Shown one piece after another: positions 38,801-47,890 of a stretch of DNA of 64,000 bases. The stretch is from Monarcha castaneiventris obscurior (lineage: Eukaryota; Chordata; Aves; Passeriformes; Monarchidae), in assembly GCA_026261815.1 (NCBI GenBank), contig JAMPIT010000886.1:18944501-19008500 (forward strand), in the 5' to 3' direction. The notes under the pieces were generated by a model, which saw nothing but the letters and a program-made list of their open reading frames with translations, searched no databases and was not told where the DNA came from. The position numbers and the translations under genes are program-made. How positions within the stretch are numbered: position 1 is the stretch's first letter; every line of letters begins with the position of its first letter.

Positions 38801-41800
38801 GTGGACAGTAAAATTCTATGGGGGAATGTCACCTGGAAAAGTACCTTTGCATTTTAGAAGCAGGTACTGGATTCTACACTGGCCAAATGTGTTATAAATC
38901 ACTCCAGAGAGAACTGCAGCTGAGCACACATATGTTTGTACCCCAACCTCTCAGATGAACTTAAATGGAAAGATGACCTTGTGCAACATTTCAGGAGTGC
39001 AGTGAGATGGAAAAAGATGAAGTATCCATGGCTAACTGCTGTTATTGTATCTACTGCAATGCAGGAGATAGGCAAGGAAACAAACAGGAGACTTAATGGA
39101 GGAAAATCCTGGCCTGCTTTTAGCCAAGTTTACTATGATTTTTCTACTTTCAGGAGTTGATTGCCCTGGATAATATAATAAGCATCAGAAGATCAGAAAC
39201 TTCTTCCTCTTCAAACTCAGGAAACATTATCTGGGAGCAATAGCCAAGATGCATTTAATGGCTCACTGGCTCTGCTAGGGATATGACTTTCATGAGATAT
39301 GAAAAGCCTCAGCTGAAGCCTGAAATAAATTCATTCCTCAGAGAAGGTCCAATAAACCTTCTTAATCCATCACACATGCCCCAGCTGGATCACAAGATAA
39401 ACTGGTCAGTTACTCGATTCCAATCCACAAAGAGCTTACCCATCCATGCAAAGTGCATCCTTCCAGAGCGTGCCAGCCTACCTCCCCTCCCTTTACAGCA
39501 CTTCTTCCACCCCCAAGAATGAAACCAATCAGTCTCTTCTGATTCATCTTTCTCCTGACAGACATCAAAGTCATTCCCCTTTCACAGACTGACTAGGCTG
39601 GGATGTCTCCACACACATCTTTTTGTCTTGCCTACTGAGATACAAAACTGCAGGAGCATTGCCCAGAGAAAAACTCATTTACCTGTGATTTAGTCCCCGG
39701 AGTCATAGGCACACTGAAATTATTCAAGTCCCAGATGAAAATTTCAGAATCATTGGCTCCAGAAGCCAAGAGATTACTCTGTAAAAGGAAAAGCTCAGCT
39801 GAGATTCCTGCTCACAGGGAAAGAGGACAGATTTCTTAAAAATAAATGGAAGCAAAAGCCCCAATATCTTCCAAAGTGAGATGAGAGTTGTATTTCACAG
39901 CCACTGGCAAGTATAAAGATACTAACTGGATTATAAACCAAGCACATCTCTGGTCTGCATGCCTTCCACTGTGGCATAGTACAGACACATTTAAAATTTG
40001 TCTGGTTTGTGCAGGTGGCTGCTGCTAATCTGATGAAATTCTGCTGCAGGCCTGGAAGCCACCATCTCTGGCCAGCTGAGCCTTTGCCCTGCATCCCGGC
40101 ACCAAGGACATTTCTTCTGAGAAGATGCAGGTTTCTCACAACTGACTGCAGACAATTTTCCATTTGCCTTTGTGTTACCACAAGAATCATGTTCTGTTCG
40201 CTCCTTGTTTATGTTGCAGTCCCTTCAAGTGTGATCAGAGACCCACTGAATTAAACACCAACTGAACAAATGAAAAAAATAGAAGTTCTAACTTCGAAAG
40301 AACAATGGTTTAACATGTAACAATATTACAAGACATGTTTTCATAGAGAGGTAAGAGATTTGAACAAGATCACAGGGGAATTCAGTGGCAAAGCTGTGAA
40401 CAGAACCCAAATCTGAGTCTCAAACCAGCTTTGTGTCACAACCACCATGCCTCTAAAGTTAAAAATTGGTCCTTCACTTTATAAATCTCTAGGCACAAAG
40501 GAACGCACTTTCTAACACGGAGGTTAACTTTCCTTTGGTATCTTAATGCTACCCACCTGGAAAGGGTTGAAGTCAAGGGCTCGAACAGGACCTGAATGCT
40601 TCTCTGTCTGCCCAATGACAGGGTCACTCTTTGAAGCCAGGATGCGATGCACGCTGTACATTGTCAGCACTCCGTTATCCCCGCCCCCAAGGATCACTCC
40701 GGAGGACTCCGCAGAACCATTCCCAAAGTTCCCCCAGATCAGCTTATGAAACCTAAAAGAAGAAGAAAATAAAGCTGGCATAGGCCACGATTTTTGGTGG
40801 AAAGCAAGACACCCTCCTCGTTACCAAAACTCACATCCATGTTTCAACCTATCAAACATATCCATCAGTCTGCACTTTAAACAATCATCTCCCTTTTAAG
40901 AGGACTGTGGCTCTTGCATGCAAAAAAAAAGAAATAAGCTTCCTTCCAAAGACTTTTAAAGGGAACTTAAAAAGGAAGAGGTTGCTGCTATTTTTTTGGC
41001 TGTTTCATTGTTTGTTTAAAACTTTTAGGACCTCACATGGAATTTGGTGGGTGAAATCCTCTAGTCTACACTTTATTGAAAATCAGTTAAGAGATCTATG
41101 TGCCTTAATTTCCAGAGCTGTTATCTGAAATATATGCTAACACCCTTTAAAATCTGCTAGTTAGAAATCAAGGCTGTGTTTTACATTGGGTGCAGATGTC
41201 ACCCACACTGATGAGCCTAAGAAACCATCTGGTCTTAAAAGGCTGGAAGGAAAGTTTCACTCTCTATAGCCTCTTCAGTGCAAATTGTTAGTCCCAGCAA
41301 CTCCACATTGTACATAATGTCTCTGCTGACTGACTACTATACAAGTAATTTCAGATTTCTCTAACAGTCCAACTGCTCTACTTTTATACCCAATATGATC
41401 TTTATCAACAAAAATGTTCCATGTTTGAAGAGAAGTCAATTGATTCAAAAGATCACTTTATATGCTGTAAACATTATCTCCTCCCCTCCTTTCTTGCACC
41501 AGAAAACCCTTTCCAGTTTCATTGATTGATACATCAGTATGAGCCTCTAGTACCTGTTTGAAGCAGGAAGTGTTCCTTTCTGCTTCATGTCCAGGGATGG
41601 ATCCCTGAAGTCAACCTCAAATATTTCCAAGGTGGCATTTGTACTGAAGGATGCATCCAGTTGTTGGGCAGATGTTCCTAGCAAAAGTACAAGGGCAACA
41701 CAAGTGGGTATTTTTATCAAAAGCACAAGATACAAAAAGGCACTGAAAACCTATTCATAGTCACACAACCTTGGTGCTGTAACAGTTCCAAACAGGACAT

Positions 41801-43261
41801 GTTTGAACAACTCAGAAAAAGGAAACAACAATTATGACAACAACTTTGAAAGAAATTAAAAGTTCTTCAGGAGATTCTGGACACCAAGGTTACTGTTGCA
41901 CAGGTAACTTTCTTTCTTGGGATAGATGTAACTGATGTACCCTCCTCCAAGCAACGATGGCTTTTGATACTAAGTTCTTCTCTAAATTACAACTGCAGTG
42001 ACATCATAAAATTCAGCTACAATTATGATCCCAAGTACTTCTGCACATTGCTTCTCAACCATGACCACATGTCTTAATCAGACCTTCTAAACCTACTCTA
42101 TAGCCTAAGTTCAATCTTAACCAACTAAACATGCCTCAACAACCCACAGACAGCTAGCAGTCACTAACTGGTGGCTTCCTCCCTTCTCCTCATTCTTACA
42201 GAATAAAAGCTAAAAGTTGATTTAACACTGCCTAGTGGGACATTGCCAGGCAAAGTGTCCCCCAGTTACCACAGGGATGCTTACAGCATGGAAAGTGCCC
42301 AAAGGACCATTAAAAAGCAGTACAAATTGTGAAACAACACAGCTTCTGATATAAAGCAAACTGAAGCCAAGACCTTTGGTTCAACCAAAACCTTGTTCTC
42401 TACAAACTTCCCCAATGCCGATTCTTCAGAGACTACAGTTCTTCACACACACTTCTCATAGAAGCCACCCCAGCTACCAAGCCCTACCATGCAAACCCAA
42501 CACAACCTCCACAGCTGTCAGCTCCACAGACAAATGCCTGCTGCCAGCTCAGTGAACAGGCTGACTTGCTGCTTCAGGAAATAAAATTACTGTAAGAATA
42601 GCGATTAATTAATTAATTAAATTTATTAAATTATTTAATTTAATTAATTTATTAAATTATTTATTTAATTAAATTAATTAATTAAAACACAATTTAAGGT
42701 TTTGCAGAAGTACTGAAAATGGAATGTTAACCAAAACAGGCAACTTTAGGGAGAAGAGGTTTATAGTATTTGATTGTCAAGCCACATGATAATGACTGAA
42801 GACAGACAAGTAAAAGTGACCTTAAATGAACATTACTTGAATTAACTTTTTTTTTCCCCCACAAGCACAGCAAATACGTAATGCAGAATAGCAATCAGCA
42901 CTGGAGTCCATACAGTCTTAATTACAAATTAGAAATCAAAAAAATAATGTATTCAACCTTTGAAAAATCACTCACCTTTAAAGTGTCAAAATTGGGCATA
43001 GAAGTAATCCTCTATCACTTACTTTAAAAAAACATAAAAGTTGTCATGTTTTTGGTATATTGCTTTAAAGTTTTCCAGAGACTATCAAGGTGGAGACTGT
43101 TGAAAGCTAAAACCCATACAATTCTACATAAAATTTCCCTGTGATTCACACTCCAATATTCAAGAATTGTGAAGAACTTTACCTGTTGCTAGGTAAATAG
43201 GGTGGTTGTTTGCTGGACTCCATGCCTGCACAGCTGTTCGCTCAATTTCTTTTAGCTTCAT
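14694..43261 (-). CDS. SEC31B: SEC31B, COPII outer-coat protein (25 coding exons)
   Basis: SEC31 pairs with SEC13 to form the outer cage of COPII vesicles that leave the endoplasmic reticulum. The 25 coding exons sum to 3609 nt, giving 1202 residues plus stop with every junction in phase, against about 1180 in human SEC31B. Residues 1 to about 345 are the WD40 beta-propeller and SEC13-binding blade, including [16 protein letters not shown]. Residues about 400-770 are the helical ACE1 solenoid. About 772-1080 is a proline-rich region, which in the family contacts SEC23. About 1081-1202 is the conserved carboxyl helical domain. The B paralogue is chosen by synteny with WNT8B and NDUFB8. The start [10 protein letters not shown] matches the family. 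A non-coding first exon lies at 47619. Confidence 0.95.
15410..15481 (-). CDS. SEC31B: SEC31B exon 25
   Basis: The 24 codons read [20 protein letters not shown], a helix of the carboxyl domain. The donor is GTGAGT and the acceptor CGCTTCAG. Confidence 0.93.
16861..16977 (-). CDS. SEC31B: SEC31B exon 24
   Basis: The 39 codons include [19 protein letters not shown], the start of the SEC31 carboxyl domain. The donor is GTAAGT and the acceptor CTGTCAG. Confidence 0.95.
17393..17539 (-). CDS. SEC31B: SEC31B exon 23
   Basis: The 49 codons begin [16 protein letters not shown] and continue into low-complexity Pro/Gln/Ser sequence. The opening peptide is conserved across SEC31 proteins. The acceptor is GCTGACAG and the donor GTACCA. 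Confidence 0.93.
18785..18840 (-). CDS. SEC31B: SEC31B exon 22
   Basis: This 56-nt exon encodes [19 protein letters not shown]. The W-x-D-P and lysine run match the equivalent linker in SEC31A and SEC31B. The acceptor is CTGGCAG and the donor GTAAGT. Confidence 0.88.
18841..22770 (-). other. SEC31B intron 21
   Basis: This is a 3.9-kb intron inside the proline-rich coding region. A MIR-like fragment is present at about 20718-20815. No other exon is needed for frame, although an alternative exon cannot be excluded. Confidence 0.6.
20718..20815 (-). mobile_element. MIR-like SINE fragment
   Basis: The words AGAAACTGAGG and, further on, CACACAGCCAGA resemble the core of MIR in reverse orientation. 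It is old and heavily diverged. Confidence 0.35.
22771..23094 (-). CDS. SEC31B: SEC31B exon 21 (proline-rich)
   Basis: At 324 nt this is the longest exon of the gene. It encodes mostly Pro, Ser, Gln, Ala and Val, beginning [11 protein letters not shown] and ending A-I-P-P-P-P-T. This composition fits the disordered SEC23-contacting region. The donor is GTAAGT and the acceptor ends TGTAG. Confidence 0.9.
23453..23666 (-). CDS. SEC31B: SEC31B exon 20 (proline-rich)
   Basis: It begins [16 protein letters not shown] and includes H-P-Y-P-Q-Y-N-L-G. It is low-complexity and Pro/Ser/Gln-rich. The acceptor is TTAATTGCAG and the donor GTAAGC. It ends one base into an alanine codon. Confidence 0.9.
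24354..24536 (-). CDS. SEC31B: SEC31B exon 19
   Basis: The 61 codons begin [15 protein letters not shown]. This is the end of the ACE1 solenoid, with the L-R-D-R-L motif shared with SEC31A, passing into a proline-rich stretch. The acceptor ends TTTCAG and the donor is GTAGGC. Confidence 0.95.
25166..25339 (-). CDS. SEC31B: SEC31B exon 18
   Basis: The 58 codons begin [13 protein letters not shown] and include [15 protein letters not shown], conserved ACE1 helices. The acceptor is TTATTCAG and the donor GTGAGT. Confidence 0.95.
26031..26163 (+). mobile_element. tRNA-Ile-derived SINE with CR1-like tail (TguSINE1-like)
   Basis: The head reads like a decayed tRNA-Ile gene: CAGAGCATGGTGCTGGTAAC, then AGTTGTGGGTTTAATCCTCA and TATGGGCCA. 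The body continues GATCCTTGTGGGTGCCTTTC and ends ATTCAGTGATTCTGTGAAA, which resembles the CR1 3' tail used for retrotransposition. This architecture is that of the zebra finch family TguSINE1, recalled from memory. It lies in a SEC31B intron, opposite to the gene. Confidence 0.75.
26706..26851 (-). CDS. SEC31B: SEC31B exon 17
   Basis: It encodes [14 protein letters not shown] and [15 protein letters not shown], the best conserved part of the ACE1 domain. The acceptor ends CTCTAG and the donor is GTACAG. It ends in phase 0. Confidence 0.95.
26938..27362 (-). mobile_element. 5'-truncated CR1 LINE, 3' end
   Basis: On the minus strand this encodes the end of the CR1 reverse transcriptase ORF, including [17 protein letters not shown], followed by the short CR1 3' UTR. 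It ends in repeats of the ATTCTTTG type. Stops and divergence show a dead copy. It lies in a SEC31B intron in the same orientation as the gene. CR1 is the dominant LINE of birds and reptiles. Confidence 0.93.
27929..28055 (-). CDS. SEC31B: SEC31B exon 16
   Basis: The encoded peptide runs [14 protein letters not shown] and [15 protein letters not shown]1 helices shared with SEC31A. The acceptor ends TTACAG and the donor is GTATGC. It ends one base into an aspartate codon. Confidence 0.95.
28480..28496 (+). repeat. Poly(A) run
   Basis: Seventeen consecutive A residues lie in a SEC31B intron. No retrocopied sequence is recognisable next to it. Confidence 0.9.
28711..28889 (-). CDS. SEC31B: SEC31B exon 15
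   Basis: It encodes [18 protein letters not shown] and [11 protein letters not shown], hallmark SEC31 solenoid motifs. The acceptor ends CTGTAG and the donor is GTAAGT. It closes in phase 0 after a methionine. Confidence 0.96.
29278..29386 (-). CDS. SEC31B: SEC31B exon 14
   Basis: It encodes L-L-M-N-S-S-D-D-V followed by a serine-rich linker and A-F-F-D-N-L-I-P. It corresponds to the variable acidic/serine linker before the conserved solenoid. The acceptor ends TGCACAG and the donor is GTATGT. Confidence 0.88.
30319..30399 (-). CDS. SEC31B: SEC31B exon 13
   Basis: The 27 codons read [12 protein letters not shown] and on through a variable polar linker. The acceptor ends TTTCTAG and the donor is GTATGT. 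Phase agrees with both neighbours, which supports an otherwise weakly conserved exon. Confidence 0.85.
30963..31037 (-). CDS. SEC31B: SEC31B exon 12
   Basis: The 25 codons read [20 protein letters not shown] and end in lysines, matching the K-x-L-x-L-L-G-Y motif of SEC31. The acceptor ends AACTCAG and the donor is GTAAGG. Confidence 0.93.
32426..32656 (-). CDS. SEC31B: SEC31B exon 11
   Basis: The 77 codons begin F-G-G-K-L-I-T-F-G and include [15 protein letters not shown]. It is the junction between the propeller blade and the first helices of the solenoid. The acceptor ends TTCTCAG and the donor is GTAGGA. Confidence 0.95.
33387..33539 (-). CDS. SEC31B: SEC31B exon 10
   Basis: The 51 codons contain [13 protein letters not shown] and [14 protein letters not shown], a diagnostic SEC31 motif. 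The acceptor ends GATTCTAG and the donor is GTAAGT. Confidence 0.96.
33540..35395 (-). other. SEC31B intron 9
   Basis: This AT-rich 1.9-kb intron has no recognised exon, RNA or transposon family. Confidence 0.6.
35396..35557 (-). CDS. SEC31B: SEC31B exon 9
   Basis: The 54 codons read [20 protein letters not shown] and then a further WD-type blade. This is the last propeller repeat with the SEC13-proximal end. The acceptor ends TGGTAG and the donor is GTGAAG. Confidence 0.96.
35941..35976 (+). repeat. Short tandem duplication (17-bp unit, two copies)
   Basis: AAGAACACATAAACAG is repeated directly in a SEC31B intron. Confidence 0.8.
36061..36180 (+). mobile_element. MIR-like SINE fragment
   Basis: The order TTCAACTCATGGCCCAGTTA, TGTTGGGCAACTCACTAAC, ending CCAGTTCGTAAAA, resembles the MIR core. 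In MIR the corresponding words are a tRNA-derived B-box region, TTGGGCAAGTCACTTAAC and a TCTGTAAAA end. It is ancient and diverged. Confidence 0.55.
37494..37593 (-). CDS. SEC31B: SEC31B exon 8
   Basis: It encodes [16 protein letters not shown] and [11 protein letters not shown], a WD40 blade. The acceptor ends ATTTTAG and the donor is GTACGT. It ends in phase 0. Confidence 0.96.
37830..37972 (-). CDS. SEC31B: SEC31B exon 7
   Basis: It encodes [15 protein letters not shown] and [15 protein letters not shown], a WD40 blade. The acceptor ends CCCTAG and the donor is GTGAGG. It ends two bases into an arginine codon. Confidence 0.97.
38462..38602 (-). CDS. SEC31B: SEC31B exon 6
   Basis: The 47 codons include [13 protein letters not shown] and [17 protein letters not shown]. 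This is the best conserved blade of SEC31. The acceptor ends TTGGCAG and the donor is GTGAGT. Confidence 0.97.
39683..39778 (-). CDS. SEC31B: SEC31B exon 5
   Basis: The 32 codons read [20 protein letters not shown] and on to a Q at the donor GTAAAT. It is a WD40 blade. The acceptor ends TTTACAG. Confidence 0.96.
40345..40455 (-). mobile_element. MIR-like SINE fragment
   Basis: The words AAGATCACAGGGG, TTCAGTGGCAAAGCTGTGAA, CAGAACCCAAATCTGAGTC and CACCATGCC follow the order of a reversed MIR-type tRNA-derived head. It is strongly diverged. Confidence 0.45.
40557..40752 (-). CDS. SEC31B: SEC31B exon 4
   Basis: It encodes [10 protein letters not shown], then [12 protein letters not shown] and [14 protein letters not shown]. 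It is a propeller blade. The acceptor ends CTTTTAG and the donor is GTGGGT. Confidence 0.97.
41554..41677 (-). CDS. SEC31B: SEC31B exon 3
   Basis: It encodes [20 protein letters not shown], the first WD40 blade. The acceptor ends TTGCTAG and the donor is GTACTA. It ends two bases into an arginine codon. Confidence 0.97.
41678..43182 (-). other. SEC31B intron 2
   Basis: It contains the TTAA-rich palindromic repeat at 42604. Otherwise no coding or RNA signal is recognised. Confidence 0.6.
42604..42686. repeat. (TTAA)n-type AT-rich palindromic tract
   Basis: About 83 bases of A and T only, made mostly of TTAATTAA, ATTTATTAAA and ATTATTTAAT words. It is strongly self-complementary. Confidence 0.95.
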
Positions 43262-43271
43262 TTTCTAGACT
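43183..43271 (-). CDS. SEC31B: SEC31B exon 2 (first coding exon)
   Basis: The acceptor TTTCTTTCAG at 43272 is followed by ten untranslated bases and ATG at 43261. The peptide [20 protein letters not shown] matches the SEC31 start exactly in register. The donor is GTAAAG. Confidence 0.96.
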
Positions 43272-46200
43272 CTGAAAGAAATTTCACACAGTTTAGAACA
43301 GAGAGATACAGTTGATGTGAAAATAGTCACATCAGAAACAAAATATTCCCCTTACCAAGATAAGAACACATTGCTCTCAAAAGAATGAAGTTAATTGCTA
43401 CTTCCTGAGGTAGTGAATACAGTTTTACTGGAACGAATCAGGACATTTATGAATTCATTAAAAAACACCCCCTACAATCCCACTGTCTGACCCCATATTT
43501 TTGCTCATAAATAGCTCTCTTTTTCATATGTCCCAATTACAGGAGAGTTTCAGCAAAAGGAAGGGGATCTAAATTAAACAACATACTCGAGTCTTCAATC
43601 CAGGCTGGTTTAAATCAGCTGCAGAAATTAATTTAAACAAATGTATTTTGCTCTAGCACTAGCTGCTCTCTCCGAACAAGCTAATCTCAGTATATACATA
43701 GGCAAAAAGGGAGCAGAAAGAATTTCAGGGCAGGCTAAATTCCAAGCAGAAAAGTGACGTGGCAACAGAAAACAAAGTGCAATGCTATAATGTGCCAATT
43801 CAGTTAATGTACTTTGTTCTTACTCCCGTGAAAAACAAAAGGAAAAAAAAAAATTGACTTTCTCTTTGAGCCAGCAAATGGCAGAAGGTGAGAAGACGTA
43901 ATCCACAAGTAACTACTGGGTTTCAATCTCAGCACTGACAGCAATTCTTTTTATTTACTCAGGATACATCAAGTGACACCTGTTAAACAGGAACAAAATT
44001 TCCCCGTGTCTCCAGACAGAGATTAGTTGGCCAACAATGTAGCAGCTTAACTGAAAATCAAACATCAACAGCAGGCAGCTGCGAGGCTGCAAAACTGAAT
44101 ATAAATAAAATTGAATACAATACAAATAATTCTTTTTCCGTGTAGGATCCCATTCTTGCTGAGGAGAAAGCACCCAGCACCTCTCCACTGCTGACCACAA
44201 AACAGACCTTCTCAGCATCATAAATGATGTGTGGACATAGCATTCCCAGGCTAGTGGTGTCACTCTCATGAGCAGTTCCTAAACTTTGTGAGCTTGGCTG
44301 CACTGCAGTCTTTCAACTCTAGCTAACAGAACTGTACGCTCAGACTGTATCATGCTGAATGAAGCAAAACTGTCAGCAGGCAGCACAGCAAAACCCTCTG
44401 CATCTTGTCAGCTTGCTGTGATTAACCTCTCCTGGCTACTTGACACTGTTTGTGTAAACCACAACCTGCATCACATGGCCCCCTGTTCAGATGCAGGGCT
44501 TATAAGAAACCATGGCCTCCTGAGGTCCACACAAGGGGAAAGTTCGGTCAGCATTACTTCTTGGGCTTGGACCTCCCACCTAATAATTCTACACCTCTTT
44601 TTAGCGTTTCTTCTCCCTCAGCAGCCAGAAGTTAAGGACATCCTCTCTCTCTCTCCCCCATATACTATTAGGATATGCTGATTGACTAGAATCTATTTAA
44701 TGCTTTTTAGCATTTGTCTGCAGCAGTATCTCCCAAAGCTCAACCAACTGCTGTTCTCACATTAAGCTTATCCCAACTTAGTTAAGGCCCAACAGTATCT
44801 GAATAGAACTCTTGTACAGTTAAAAAAGTGCAATATTTCTTCATGCCCCAAAGGAACAGAGATGGTAAGGTCATCTCCTCATCACCATAACAAATCCCTA
44901 AAGCTTACTTTCCAATCTTCCAGTAGACACTTCGTGGGGTACTCATTAGGGGTCCACCGCATTCTCTCTGCGGTGCATCTCTCAAGATTTTCCAGCACCT
45001 ACTCACGTCTCCTGTACTACTGCAGGAACTCTGTCCAGGTCTTCTCCCTTCACTGGCAGAGGGGAATGAAAATATCCCCAGAAGTCAGGTGAATCTGGTA
45101 GCAACAGTCTATTGCACAAGGCTCTACCTGACTCCACCAATGTGGGGGGCAGGACAGCTGGTATGTTTCTTACCAGTCCCTTTCTTGCCTCTTCCTCCTC
45201 CAGTTACAATCCATCAGTTGTAGGAGCTGGCTGTACACTCAGACCTCACTGATTCTTGGCTTTTGAGAGGGCACCTTCCCTGTGAGCATTAACAGACAAT
45301 GGCCAAGAGACCTCTAATCAGTGAAGAATGCAGCTATCACAAACTTGGGTAAATGGTAAAAGCTCACCCTCTTTACCTCTGTGCTGGACTGACTGCATGG
45401 CTGAAGTAATTTACATTTAATGTGTAAATAAAGATAAGCTGCAAAAATTGTGTGGAAAAGTATTGATCAATTGTTTGGCTTTTCTTGTCAATAGAGCATT
45501 TTACATAAGAAAGTCAATTACTGCATCATTACTGCTCTCTTTTCACAAACTTAAGTCAGGGCAGAATGTGAAGGTAAAGTGTCTTGGTCATGGAAACCCA
45601 CCCAAATGGAGGAAGGCAAACAACACTTCATTTAGAGTGGGTCAATGTCAACAGAACAACTGTACAAGTGCTGGATCATAGGTACAAACAGGTTCACTGC
45701 ATCCCTGGCCCTAAAGGCAAACCAGCAGTGATTCCAGCACTTGAGAAGGCCCACAGAGGGTGCATAAGAAGCCAAAAGATCACAGTATCACACTATCTCT
45801 TCAGAGCATCCTAGCAGTTCAGGTCCACTGCAGATGATCTGCAGAGATACAGCAGCACCTCCTCCTTAAGTCAGTGAGATCTGAGTTTGAAAGGGGGAAA
45901 AAAAAAAAGCCTGATTTAAGTCTTACTTTTAGAGAAGTGACCCTTCTATACACTGTGCATGTCTGTATCCAGGAGAGGACTCACAGTCTTTAAAGCAAGA
46001 AAAAGCCCTTCTTTAGCAAACTCTTGCAGCTGCCTGAGAAAAATTTGCAAGTATTGAACTCTTCCACAATAGAATTTTTAGGGAGAGGTTGCCACCTGCT
46101 GTCGTCTCTCAAAATAGCATCTACGACTTAAAAGAAAGCTTATGCTTTTCTCAGGACCTCTAATTAATTAATCATGACAATTCCTCATCCTTCTTCTACA

Positions 46201-47618
46201 GGCATCCATCCGATTACAGATCTAATATATTTATGCATCTCAGCCCCAAAGGGAGTGGACAGAAACAGCAATTCCCCACAGCTTTCCCCAGCCATGGCTC
46301 CCTGCATAGACATTAAAGAGTAACAGTGGCTGCAAAGCAAACACCTGACAGGTCACAGAACACCTCACTACTGAGAAATGGAGAGTACGCAGCTAAACGG
46401 TGAAAATTCCCAAATCACAATAGACCACGCAAACAATGCTGTTAGAGGCAAACATTCCTCACCTTTGCTAACCTGAAATGCTTACAGCTTCACAGTACAT
46501 AAGACCATGGTTGCTGTATGAGCTAACTGACCCTCAAAGCTGCCACGATAACTATCCCTGATAGCACTCTAGTGAGGCCTTCTCTCTCTTGCACCACCCC
46601 AATACAGTCAATCAGAAATCCCCTCCCACTGACTTTCCCAGTCCTCCTCCTGCCACTGGACACCCAACCATTCTTCTCTGAACAGTTCCTGCTGATATTG
46701 GACTTCCAGCACTGCACACAAGGGACCTGATAGGCTGATCTCCCCCCAGTTAGCTAGAAGTGAAATTCTGGCAGAACAAAAAGATTTGTCCAAGGTCACC
46801 CGGGTGACAAGCAGCCACCCCAAGACCTGAGAAACACCCCTCAACCATGACACAATGGTTAAGACACAAACTGTCCCTACAGGTTTCACACCCTAGAGTC
46901 GATTTAAAATCTCTGTACTGCCCCGTCCGTTTGCACTATTCTGACAGCCTCCTTCCTCACCTCCCCCAACACCCTATAGCCAAGTAGTTCTCGTATGTGC
47001 TTATTATAAACCCCGATTACAGAAAGCACAGAGACACTCAGCTAATCTCAGCTAATCACTGGTGTGTTCAAGGTGGGGTTGTTGCAGGGCAGGGCTCAGC
47101 ACATTCCTCCATGACAGCTCCCGTGGTATGTAAAGAAACTTCTTGTGCCCTGCGCAGTTTCAGAAGCTGTTGCCCACTGCACAGTGCTGCTCAGATGGCA
47201 GTGCACACACGTCTCCAGTGTGCTTGTCTGCACAGCAGCATTACCCCGTGGGATGGTGAAAAAGAGCAAGGGTCTAGGAGGAAAGCGTTGACCTCGGACA
47301 CGGGTTTCAGACACAGGCTCTGGGCTACGCCAGAGGCCTCTCCGCGGCCCAGGTCACACAGCCGAGCTCCCTCGGCCGTTCCCCGCCCGCTGCCGGCCGG
47401 CCGGCGGAGGGGAGACGGGAGCCCGGACTGCCGGGGCAAGGACGGTGCCACGGGACGTGGGAGCGGAGCCTCGACAGCGAGACGGGCAGGGCAGCACGGC
47501 AGCCCTGCGCTGGGGGGACAGAAGCGCGGCAGGGCAGGGGCAGCCCCCGGCCCGGCTCGGTGTCGGCAGGGCCGGGCGGGGCGGGGCCGGGCCGGGTCGG
47601 GGGGCGGGCGGCCCTTAC
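43272..47618 (-). other. SEC31B intron 1
   Basis: This 4.3-kb intron separates the non-coding first exon from the exon with the start codon. No other gene, structural RNA or recognisable transposon was seen in it. Confidence 0.55.
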
Positions 47619-47715
47619 CGGCTGGCGGCCGTGCCTCCCGCGCCGCTCGCTCCCGCAGCCCGGCGCTCCGACGGTGGCCGCGGGGAGCCCCGAGCGCCGC
47701 ACCGCGCCTGCGCAG
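47619..47715 (-). other. SEC31B: SEC31B non-coding exon 1 (upper boundary uncertain)
   Basis: A clean donor GTAAGG follows CGCCAGCCG on the minus strand at 47619, inside the CpG island. No coding sequence joins in frame upstream of the start codon at 43261. The transcription start is not visible, so the upper limit is a guess. Confidence 0.65.
47704..47714 (+). promoter_or_regulatory. NRF1-like site in the SEC31B promoter
   Basis: GCGCCTGCGCA matches the NRF1 motif as I know it. It lies about 85 bases upstream of the SEC31B first-exon donor. Confidence 0.5.
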
Positions 47716-47890
47716 GGCCGGCCCCGGAACCCCGCCCCGCCGCCCTCAGCAGCGGCCGCGGCTGCGCCCGGCGCTCCCCGGCAGCTTCGCTCCGTTCGGG
47801 ATACCTGAATCGGCCCCGTCCGCCGGGCCCGCAGGGCTCACACCGCAGGTCAAGGGCACCACAGCTGGAGCCGCGCTCTGCTGCGGCTGC

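Larger units (their letters stand above)
47330..47890. promoter_or_regulatory. SEC31B: CpG island promoter of SEC31B
   Basis: This interval is very GC-rich with dense CpG dinucleotides and several GGGGCGGG-type GC boxes. It covers the first exon and the NRF1-like site at 47704. Long open frames within it lack homology and reflect base composition. Confidence 0.85.
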
